The position numbers and the translations under genes are program-made. Below the pieces are notes generated by a model, which was not told the origin of the DNA, made no database searches, and saw only the letters and a list, made by a program, of their open reading frames with translations. Positions 21,865-27,960 of a stretch of 49,484 nt of DNA are shown here, one piece after another; position 1 is the first letter of the stretch, and each line of letters starts with the position of its first letter. Source of the stretch: Oscillospiraceae bacterium (GTDB taxonomy: Bacteria > Bacillota > Clostridia > Oscillospirales > Acutalibacteraceae); assembly GCA_015066525.1 (NCBI GenBank), contig SVOG01000056.1, positions 1 to 49,484 of the forward strand, given 5' to 3'.

Positions 21865-23370
21865 TTAGAGAAGTCCGTCCCAGGTGTCGACTTCCTTTGC
21901 CTTCATCTCTTCCTCGTCAAACCAGTGCTGGGTGACTGACTTGCTTTCGGTGAAGAAACGGTATGCGTCCTTGCCGAGGCAGTGGAGGTCGCCGAAGAAG
22001 GACTGCTTGTGACCGCTGAACGGGATGAATCCGACCGGTACCGGGATACCGACGTTGATACCAACCTGACCGCCGTCGGTGTATCTTGCAAACTGGCGAG
22101 CATAGTAGCCGCTCTGGGTGTAGATAACAGAGCCGTTTGCGTACGGGTTTGCGTTCATCAGTGCGAGACCCTCGTCAAAATCCTTGACTCTCTTGATACA
22201 GAGTACGGGACCGAATACCTCTTCGTCGCCGATGGTCATATCGGGAGTCACATGGTCGAATACGGTGGGGCCTACGAAGTAGCCGTTTTCATAACCTGCG
22301 GGAACGGCGGGATTTCTGCCGTCTACGACAAGCTCAGCGCCTTCGTTGATACCCTTTTCGATATCGGCGAGAACTTCCTTATAGTGCTTTTCATATGTAA
22401 TAGGACCAAGTCTGGTGCTCTTATCCCATGCGGGGCCGCAGTTGACGGAAGCAATCTGCTTCTTCAGCTCGGCAACAAACTTGTCAGCGATGCTCTCCTG
22501 TACGACGCAAGCGGAGAGAGCCATACATCTCTGACCGCCGCAGCCGAATGCGGAGTTGATAACGCCAGCAACGGTTCTCTCGAGTGCGCAGTCTTCCATA
22601 ACGAGCGCGTGGTTCTTAGCCTGGCAGAGCGCCTGGCATCTCTTGCCGTTTGCTGCTGCCTTTTCATAAATCTTGAGACCGACGGGAGTGGAACCTACGA
22701 AGGTGATACCCTTTACTGCGGGATGCTCAAGGATGGTGTTAATCTCGTTTCTCGAGCAGGTGACGATGTTGATAACGCCGTCGGGGATACCCGCTTCTTT
22801 ATAGAGCTCGCCGATTCTCATCGCCGTTCTCGGAGTGAGGGATGCAGCCTTGAGTACCATCGTGTTACCGCAGGCAACGCAGACGGGAGCCATCCAGCCG
22901 AACGGAATCATTGCGGGGAAGTTGACGGGAACGATACCGGCAAATACACCCATCGCTTCGCGATACTTCACGGTATCGAAACCGGTGGAAGCGTCCATCA
23001 GGCTCTCGCCCATCATCAGCGAAGGCGCCTGGGTAGCAAGCTCGGTGCCTTCCTGTGCCTTACCGACATCGCCGGCAGCCTCAGCCCATGTCTTGCCGTT
23101 TTCCTCACAAACAAGCATGGTGAGCTCATCCATATGCTCAATGATGAGTTCTCTTACCTTGAAGAGAATCGCTGCTCTCTTTCTTGCGGGTGTGTTTTTC
23201 CATGCCGGATATGCTCTGTCCGCAGCCTCGATGGCTTCGAGCACCTCGTCGTTGGTACAGCAGGGAGCCTGACCCGTAACCTCACCCGTTGACGGGTTGT
23301 GAAGGTCGTACCAGACGTCGGTCTTGGATTCTCTGAACTCACCGTTTACAAAATACTTGAGTCTTTCCAT
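21865..23370 (-). CDS. mmsA: CoA-acylating methylmalonate-semialdehyde dehydrogenase
   Basis: This 501-residue aldehyde dehydrogenase matches MmsA/IolA, which converts methylmalonate semialdehyde (or malonate semialdehyde) with NAD and CoA to propionyl- (or acetyl-) CoA. Characteristic are the N-terminal YFVNGEF and GIVPVNFPAMIPFGWMAP near residues 143-160, FVGSTPVG near 227-234, the catalytic cysteine in GQRCMALS near 285-292, and EEVFGPVLC near 386-394. No inositol or valine catabolic genes are adjacent, so its pathway here is open. The ATG at 23370 has AGGA seven bases before it. High similarity to family motifs makes the family call firm; the physiological substrate is inference. Confidence 0.93.
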   Translation of the reverse strand: MERLKYFVNGEFRESKTDVWYDLHNPSTGEVTGQAPCCTNDEVLEAIEAADRAYPAWKNTPARKRAAILFKVRELIIEHMDELTMLVCEENGKTWAEAAGDVGKAQEGTELATQAPSLMMGESLMDASTGFDTVKYREAMGVFAGIVPVNFPAMIPFGWMAPVCVACGNTMVLKAASLTPRTAMRIGELYKEAGIPDGVINIVTCSRNEINTILEHPAVKGITFVGSTPVGLKIYEKAAANGKRCQALCQAKNHALVMEDCALERTVAGVINSAFGCGGQRCMALSACVVQESIADKFVAELKKQIASVNCGPAWDKSTRLGPITYEKHYKEVLADIEKGINEGAELVVDGRNPAVPAGYENGYFVGPTVFDHVTPDMTIGDEEVFGPVLCIKRVKDFDEGLALMNANPYANGSVIYTQSGYYARQFARYTDGGQVGINVGIPVPVGFIPFSGHKQSFFGDLHCLGKDAYRFFTESKSVTQHWFDEEEMKAKEVDTWDGLL

Positions 23371-23439
23371 AATTTAGTCCTATGCCTTTCTTTATTATTT
23401 TCGCTTTATTTTAGCATTATATAGCAATGATTGCAATAA

Positions 23440-24114
23440 CTATTTTTTAATTCTCGCTTCTAAACGATAAATGGGAAATCCCTGCGACGAGAATTTTTCC
23501 TCGTACTCGGTGACGATATTGCCCTCGAAGTCACTGTTGTGGAGGTCGAGCGAGATATTGCTGAGCTCGAATCCGCATTTGGAAAACGACTCGAGCGAAT
23601 ATTCGAAGAAGTGCATATTGTCCGTTTTCTGATAAATCGGCGCGCCGTCCTTAAGTAGCGGTTTGTATATGTTCAAAAAGCGCTCGCTCGTCAATCGGTG
23701 CGACGCGTAACTCTTTTTCGGATACGGGCACGAGAAATTGAGGTATATAAGCTCGATGGATTTCTCGGGTATGTACGACGGCAGATATTCTGCCGCGCAG
23801 TCGAGGAACTTAATGTTTTTCAGTCCCATCTCTTTCGCCGTTTCGCAGCCGACAACGATAACGTCGCGCACCTTCTCCACGCAGAGCACGTTGATATCGG
23901 GATTGCGCGCGGCGAGCGTCGTGGCAAAGGTACCCTTGCCGCCGCCGATTTCGAGATGCACGGGGTTGGAGTTGCCAAAGAGCGCCTCCAAATCGAGCAG
24001 ATGATTTTCATTTTTTGCGTCCGCAAAATTGAGGCTCTCATTTCTGAGCGTGATTAAGTAATCGCTCACCGCCTCCAGCCTTGCGTCCAGATTTTTCTTA
24101 TGTCTCGGTCTCAT
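23440..24114 (-). CDS. trmB: tRNA (guanine-N7)-methyltransferase
   Basis: The 224-residue TrmB methylates G46 in the variable loop of tRNAs with SAM. The N-terminal RPRHKK basic segment, the SAM loop HLEIGGGKGTFATTLA near residues 54-69, CVEKVRDV near 78-85 and the NFSCPYPKKSYASHRLT segment near 122-138 identify it. In most TrmB proteins the last segment reads (S/C)(D/N)PWPKxRHxKRRL; here Cys, Tyr, Ser-Tyr and Ser-His replace the usual Asp, Trp and basic residues. The rest looks functional. The ATG at 24114 follows CGGTGAT and lies just after a TATAAT; an in-frame upstream ATG lies before that promoter and is rejected. Confidence 0.9.
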   Translation of the reverse strand: MRPRHKKNLDARLEAVSDYLITLRNESLNFADAKNENHLLDLEALFGNSNPVHLEIGGGKGTFATTLAARNPDINVLCVEKVRDVIVVGCETAKEMGLKNIKFLDCAAEYLPSYIPEKSIELIYLNFSCPYPKKSYASHRLTSERFLNIYKPLLKDGAPIYQKTDNMHFFEYSLESFSKCGFELSNISLDLHNSDFEGNIVTEYEEKFSSQGFPIYRLEARIKK

Positions 24115-24130
24115 ATGTATCACCGAGGGA

Positions 24131-24159
24131 ATTATAATATATTTTGCAGTTGATTGCAA
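24131..24159 (-). promoter_or_regulatory. Promoter of trmB
   Basis: On the minus strand TTGCAA, a 17-base spacer and TATAAT, directly before the trmB start. Confidence 0.6.
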
Positions 24160-24187
24160 TATAAAATTTAGAGATACATTAGTATCC

Positions 24188-24394
24188 CTAAATAATGCTT
24201 GTTGCTGTTTCCGCATCTCTTCTGTTGACATAGATGCGGTATTGCGTCGGGTTGGCGGTTTGTGAATATGTTCCGTAGTCGATTACCCGCGGTCTGAATT
24301 CAATGCCGTTTTCTTTCAGTTTTGCGCAAATCCGGTTGAACTCCGCCGAGTCAAATCCGCGGTAAATCCGCTTTGCGTTAATCAGTAAAACCAT
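24188..24394 (-). CDS. Small protein of unknown function, 68 residues
   Basis: The 68-residue protein begins MVLLINAKRIYRGFDSAEF and is mixed alpha/beta with no signal peptide or membrane span. A pattern of hydrophobic strand, helix (EFNRICAKLKENGI), strand (QYRIYV) suggests a small ferredoxin-like fold, as in some DUF2007-like proteins, but I do not recognise the family. GAGGAAAAG precedes the ATG at 24394, and the SD directly follows a hairpin that is the duplicated SPFH terminator. It ends 29 bases before the trmB promoter -35. Confidence 0.6.
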   Translation of the reverse strand: MVLLINAKRIYRGFDSAEFNRICAKLKENGIEFRPRVIDYGTYSQTANPTQYRIYVNRRDAETATSII

Positions 24395-24410
24395 ATCTTT
24401 TCCTCTTAAA

Positions 24411-24437
24411 ACCCGCAGCACCGGGGCGCTGCGGGTT
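24411..24437 (-). terminator. Hairpin/terminator, copy A
   Basis: ACCCGCAGC and GCTGCGGGT pair over nine bases around a GC-rich loop. On the minus strand a short TTTT follows and the SD of the 68-residue gene starts right after it, so it may stop transcription only in part. Confidence 0.6.
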
Positions 24438-24463
24438 GGTGTTTGTCTTGAGCCTTGAGCAGC

Positions 24464-24489
24464 GGAGCGATGTAGGCATCGCTCCCTAC
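24464..24489. repeat. GTAGGG-hairpin interspersed repeat, copy 4
   Basis: GGAGCGATG...CATCGCTCCCTAC, in reverse orientation, inside direct repeat A. Confidence 0.65.
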
Positions 24490-24497
24490 AAGCGAAG

Positions 24498-24573
24498 TTA
24501 CTTCGTAGCTTCTACGATGCCTTCGGCAAGTCCTGCAAGCCCCTGAATTTCGGACGGGATGATGATTTTTGTT
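24498..24573 (-). pseudogene. 3' remnant of the SPFH/band-7 gene
   Basis: On the minus strand it encodes the last 24 residues of the SPFH protein (IIIPSEIQGLAGLAEG... to the stop) and the same TAA stop. One silent Ser-codon change separates it from the intact gene. The 5' part is missing; similarity ends sharply at 24573. It is a duplicated tail and not a functional gene. Confidence 0.85.
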
Positions 24574-24615
24574 TCATGGCGCACACTTGCGCGCACCGCC
24601 CTGAAAGGTCAGGCT

Positions 24616-24638
24616 GTAGGGGCGGATATCATCCGCCC
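24616..24638. repeat. GTAGGG-hairpin interspersed repeat, copy 5
   Basis: GTAGGGGCGGAT and ATCCGCCC; GGGCGGAT/ATCCGCCC is an 8-bp stem. Confidence 0.65.
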
Positions 24639-24656
24639 GCGGAATGTAGGATGCCG

Positions 24657-25376
24657 TCAGTTAAATCTATCGTTCTTCTTTTTTGCGCTTATTATTATGA
24701 TAATTGATAATACAGTAAATGAGATTGCGGCAATCAAAATGATAACTGTTTTTATTGTTTGCTCTGTATTGACATCATATAAAACAGTTGTGTTTCCGGC
24801 ATCATCTGTTTTAATAAGCTGAGAATAACTCGACATCCCAATTACTACATTAAGGATTCCCATATCATTCTGAACTTTATATAGATCATTTCCGATTTGC
24901 CTTTCGGTATTATCTAACGAATGGAGATAGGCGCTGTTTTCCATAGTATCATCTATTGTTTCAATGTTGACAATTTCGCCGGCTGCGTTATATGTTGCCG
25001 CTATATCATCTCTAATATAATATACACTTAAGTTGCTGTCTTTGCTCCATTCAATACAATAGGAACCTGCATTAGTAAAACAATAGCTACAAATATGATT
25101 AAAATCCGAATCATATATATAAATATACCCTTTATCATTCGTTTTGCTTCCGATTGCAATATCGCCTTTGTTATTAACATCAAAACATTTTATAGTTTCA
25201 TTTTGAAGTTCTTTATCCAGACGACTTATGGAATAAACCTCCTTATAATACGTTAACTCGGCATCAGGAATTTTTGATGTTTGAAGTTGAGACAAACCGT
25301 TTGCCAAAGCACAATAAGGGAAACAAACACAGAACAAAAACATTAGGATTATAGCGCAAACTTTTTTGAGTTTCAT
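24657..25376 (-). CDS. Secreted or membrane-anchored protein of unknown function
   Basis: The 239-residue protein has a signal peptide (KLKKVCAIILMFLFCVCF, cut perhaps after ALA near residue 25), an extracytoplasmic region of about 170 residues, one membrane segment near 209-230 (TVIILIAAISFTVLSIIIII) and a KKK tail. The middle has beta-type repeats such as DIAIGSKTNDKGYIYIYDSDFN that recall a propeller-like sensor, but I cannot name a family. Its coding sequence is clearly richer in A and T than the genes around it, which suggests recent acquisition. It lies in the block between the SPFH repeats, so it was probably brought in with that event. Confidence 0.7.
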   Translation of the reverse strand: MKLKKVCAIILMFLFCVCFPYCALANGLSQLQTSKIPDAELTYYKEVYSISRLDKELQNETIKCFDVNNKGDIAIGSKTNDKGYIYIYDSDFNHICSYCFTNAGSYCIEWSKDSNLSVYYIRDDIAATYNAAGEIVNIETIDDTMENSAYLHSLDNTERQIGNDLYKVQNDMGILNVVIGMSSYSQLIKTDDAGNTTVLYDVNTEQTIKTVIILIAAISFTVLSIIIIISAKKKNDRFN

Positions 25377-25468
25377 ATTATTTCTCCGTTATCCATTTTA
25401 TATTTGCGGAATGTCGAGGTCGCCATTCCCTACAATTATCGGTTACTCGCTACGCTCGGACAATTAAC

Positions 25469-25491
25469 GGACGATTGATAATCGTCCCTAC
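25469..25491. repeat. GTAGGG-hairpin interspersed repeat, copy 6
   Basis: GGACGATT and AATCGTCC, closed by CTAC, reverse orientation. Confidence 0.65.
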
Positions 25492-25517
25492 AGAAACTAT
25501 AAAAGTTAACGCACACC

Positions 25518-25540
25518 GTAGGGACGACCATTGGTCGTCC
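25518..25540. repeat. GTAGGG-hairpin interspersed repeat, copy 7
   Basis: GTAGGGACGACC and GGTCGTCC; forward orientation, so copies 6 and 7 face each other 27 bases apart. Confidence 0.65.
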
Positions 25541-25559
25541 GTTTGTATAAATGGCTTAA

Positions 25560-26054
25560 TTATGCATTTATTTCGTCAATTTGAACGATGATGTTGATAT
25601 CGCCTGATTTTTCAGTTTCATACGGCACATACCTAATCTGCAATATTTGACCGTTGCCTGTGATAACGCCACCGTCGTATTGCGGCGTATTGTAGCCCGA
25701 GGTAACCGTATCAGGCGAATAATCAAAATGTACGCCGTTAATATCAAAGTGCTCAGTGTCGCCGTTGTTGTTTTCGTCCTGCGGGTGAAAGTTCTGCACG
25801 GTGCCCGAAATAGTCATAGCGTAACCAGAATCAACATCATTTTTCAACCTTTTATAGTCATTTATAAAAAATACGCTTGGAACTATGGCAAAAACGATAC
25901 ATCCAATCGCAATTAGAGCGCAGCATATTCTTACCGCAATAGTTCGTCTTTTGAGTTTGAAAAGTCGGAACAAATATAATAATATAATAGCAATTATTAT
26001 GATGAACGGAATAATACTTGAATAATCGAAGTTCAGTTCATATAAGTTGTTCAT
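25560..26054 (-). CDS. Membrane protein of unknown function
   Basis: The 164-residue protein has two N-terminal membrane segments (about residues 14-33 and 40-62) and an extracytoplasmic region of about 95 residues with beta character (GYAMTISGTVQNF, HFDINGVHFDYS, VITGNGQILQIRYVPYE). The C-terminal half looks like a small OB- or barrel-like domain. I do not recognise a family. AGGAGA precedes the ATG at 26054, and that SD abuts the SPFH terminator hairpin. It lies between the two copies of the SPFH 3' end with the 239-residue gene downstream, and the two may be expressed by read-through from SPFH. Confidence 0.68.
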   Translation of the reverse strand: MNNLYELNFDYSSIIPFIIIIAIILLYLFRLFKLKRRTIAVRICCALIAIGCIVFAIVPSVFFINDYKRLKNDVDSGYAMTISGTVQNFHPQDENNNGDTEHFDINGVHFDYSPDTVTSGYNTPQYDGGVITGNGQILQIRYVPYETEKSGDINIIVQIDEINA

Positions 26055-26069
26055 AATTTTTCTCCTGAA

Positions 26070-26097
26070 ACCCGCAGCACCGGGGGCGCTGCGGGTT
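26070..26097 (-). terminator. Hairpin/terminator of the NfeD-SPFH operon
   Basis: ACCCGCAGC and GCTGCGGGT pair around a loop that is one G longer than in copy A. On the minus strand only TTTC follows, so it is a weak terminator. Confidence 0.6.
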
Positions 26098-26123
26098 GGT
26101 GTTTGTCTGGAGCCTTGAGCAGC

Positions 26124-26149
26124 GGAGCGATGTAGGCATCGCTCCCTAC
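26124..26149. repeat. GTAGGG-hairpin interspersed repeat, copy 8
   Basis: Identical to copy 4 because it lies inside the duplicated segment. Confidence 0.65.
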
Positions 26150-26157
26150 AAGCGAAG

Positions 26158-27081
26158 TTACTTCGTAGCTTCTACGATGCCTTCGGCAAGTCCTGCAAGC
26201 CCCTGAATTTCTGACGGGATGATGATTTTTGTTGCCTGGCCGTCGGCAGCCTTTGAGAATGCCTCAAGTGCCTTGAGTTTGAGCACTGCGTCGTTGGCGT
26301 TTGCCTCGTTGAGCATTTTGATTGCCTCTGCAGACGCCTGCTGTACCTTTGCGATAGCCTCAGCCTCACCCTCAGCCTCGCGGATTTTCGCCTCTTTTAC
26401 AGCCTCTGCACGCAGGATGGCGGATTGCTTTTCAGCCTCTGCCTCGAGGATTTTGGACTCCTTGTGTCCCTCTGCTACGAGGATTCTTGACTGCTTTTCA
26501 CCCTCTGCACGGAGGATTGCCTCACGGCGCTCACGCTCAGCCTTCATCTGCTTTTCCATCGCGTCCTGAATTTCACGCGGGGGAATGATGTTTTTGAGCT
26601 CAACTCTGTTTACCTTGATGCCCCACGGGTCTGTTGCCTCGTCGAGGATGACGCGGATTTTTGCGTTGATGGTGTCGCGCGAGGTGAGCGTTGAGTCGAG
26701 CTCGAGCTCGCCGATGATGTTACGCAGTGTGGTTGCCGAGAGATTCTCGATAGCGGAAATCGGGCTTTCCACACCGTAGGTGTAGAGCTTCGGGTCGGTA
26801 ATCTGGAAGAATACGACCGTGTCAATCTGCATCGTTACGTTATCCTTGGTGATAACGGGCTGCGGCTTGAAGTCAACTACCTGCTCCTTGAGCGATACCG
26901 TCTTGGCAATTCTCTCAATGAACGGGATTTTAACGTGAAGTCCCGTGTCCCACGTTGCCGAGTAAGTACCGAGTCTCTCGATAACGAATGCCTTGGATTG
27001 CGGTACAACTCTGATGTTTGCAAATACCAGTGCAAATACTGCGATGATTAATAAGATGATGACAATTGTTAAAGGTCCCAT
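26158..27081 (-). CDS. SPFH/band-7 (stomatin-like) membrane protein, QmcA type
   Basis: The 307-residue protein has an N-terminal membrane segment (residues 2-22), the SPFH domain (about 25-185; VVPQSKAFVIERLGTYSATW is typical), then a long charged coiled coil rich in Ala and Glu with repeats such as EAEKQSAILRAEA (about 195-250) and a C-terminal region. Stomatin-like proteins form oligomeric rings and organise membrane microdomains, often with an NfeD partner, which is encoded just upstream. This pairing is conserved in bacteria and archaea. The ATG at 27081 follows AGGAG. Its 3' end is duplicated about 1.66 kb away at 24409-24573. Confidence 0.94.
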   Translation of the reverse strand: MGPLTIVIILLIIAVFALVFANIRVVPQSKAFVIERLGTYSATWDTGLHVKIPFIERIAKTVSLKEQVVDFKPQPVITKDNVTMQIDTVVFFQITDPKLYTYGVESPISAIENLSATTLRNIIGELELDSTLTSRDTINAKIRVILDEATDPWGIKVNRVELKNIIPPREIQDAMEKQMKAERERREAILRAEGEKQSRILVAEGHKESKILEAEAEKQSAILRAEAVKEAKIREAEGEAEAIAKVQQASAEAIKMLNEANANDAVLKLKALEAFSKAADGQATKIIIPSEIQGLAGLAEGIVEATK

Positions 27082-27096
27082 AGTATTTCTCCTTTA

Positions 27097-27142
27097 GAAT
27101 GATGAATGATGAGTTATGAATGATGAATGATGAATGATGAAT
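27097..27142. repeat. Tandem GAATGAT heptamer repeat
   Basis: Six to seven imperfect GAATGAT units lie between the SPFH and NfeD genes. The function is unknown; they could vary in number by slippage. Confidence 0.7.
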
Positions 27143-27204
27143 TTCGGGTCGCTTCGCTCCGCGTATATATTTACCGGGCGTAGGCGAAGCACACCGTCAA
27201 TTTA

Positions 27205-27639
27205 TCATTGTTTGACAATTAGTTTAACGCCGTCGATTTTCTGGACGGTAACGACCGTGCCCTCGGGTATCGTTTCTCCCGATGCGGAGCGCGCAGTCCA
27301 GATTTTGCCGTCGGCTTTGACCTGCCCCGTCGGGGCAAGGTTGTCGATTGTTTCGATGACGACCGCTTCGCCGCCGATACAGCGGTCAGCGTTGGTCTTT
27401 TCCGCCTGGGTGTTCAGCTTCTTGCGCACGAGCGGACGGGTGATTAACAGTGCAATAATGCTCACCGCGATGAATACGAGTATCTGTACCAGCAACGTTG
27501 CGCCGAGTATCTGCGCCACCAGTGCGGCAATCGCGCCGATGACAAACCATATGGACACGAGCTGCGCGGTGATGCCCTCCAGTACGCCGAATGCCACAAT
27601 CAGCGCTGCCCAGACAACATACATCTTTACATCTGCCAT
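27205..27639 (-). CDS. NfeD family membrane protein
   Basis: The 144-residue protein has three or four hydrophobic segments in its first half (about residues 6-28, 30-45 and 50-68) and a C-terminal OB-fold domain (GGEAVVIETIDNLAPTGQV... to VVTVQKIDGVKLIVK). It is the short, protease-less NfeD form that pairs with SPFH proteins. The start ATG at 27639 is eight bases after AAGGGAG; an in-frame upstream ATG would include the SD. It lies upstream of the SPFH gene behind a consensus promoter, with the heptamer repeat in the 123-base gap. Confidence 0.9.
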   Translation of the reverse strand: MADVKMYVVWAALIVAFGVLEGITAQLVSIWFVIGAIAALVAQILGATLLVQILVFIAVSIIALLITRPLVRKKLNTQAEKTNADRCIGGEAVVIETIDNLAPTGQVKADGKIWTARSASGETIPEGTVVTVQKIDGVKLIVKQ

Positions 27640-27746
27640 ACCTTTTCTCCCTTTCATAGTATTCATACGGACTACTATAATATGTATTAATATATATACA
27701 TATTAATTGTGCTGCCCACATTACTTAACTTCCATATGTTGACCTA

Positions 27747-27775
27747 ATTATACCATATTCCGCAAAAATATTCAA
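27747..27775 (-). promoter_or_regulatory. Promoter of the NfeD-SPFH operon
   Basis: On the minus strand TTGAAT, a 17-base spacer and TATAAT. Confidence 0.72.
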
Positions 27776-27810
27776 TATCTTGTGTTTCGAATTTATGAGA
27801 TTTACAAATT

Positions 27811-27857
27811 GTTAAAAAATAAACACAAGGACTTGTATATCACAAATCCCTGTGTTA
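27811..27857 (-). terminator. Terminator of thrS
   Basis: AACACAAGGACTTGT and ACAAATCCCTGTGTT form a long imperfect stem. On the minus strand TTTATTTTTT follows. It lies about 100 bases after the thrS stop. Confidence 0.75.
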
Positions 27858-27880
27858 TTCCTGTGGTGTATTTATTGTTT

Positions 27881-27906
27881 GTAGGGCGCGATGACCACAT
27901 CGCGCC
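27881..27906. repeat. GTAGGG-hairpin interspersed repeat, copy 9
   Basis: GTAGGGCGCGATG and CATCGCGCC, forward orientation, between the thrS stop and its terminator. Confidence 0.65.
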
Positions 27907-27960
27907 GCGGAATGCCGCGGTCAGCATTCCCTGCAATTTTTGCAATAACGCAAAATGTGA

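Larger units (their letters stand above)
24409..24573. repeat. Direct repeat A: duplicated SPFH 3' end and hairpin
   Basis: 165 bases match 26068-26233 with two substitutions and one missing G. The copy contains the hairpin AACCCGCAGC/GCTGCGGGTT, a GTAGGG repeat, and the last 76 coding bases of the SPFH gene. Confidence 0.93.
26068..26233. repeat. Direct repeat B: intact SPFH 3' end and hairpin
   Basis: This is the parent of repeat A (24409-24573). It covers the real 3' end of the SPFH gene and its hairpin. The distance between copies is about 1.66 kb. Confidence 0.93.

Noticed and set aside
21982-23292. 436-residue open frame opposite mmsA
   Set aside because: It is an antisense shadow; all MmsA motifs are intact on the minus strand.
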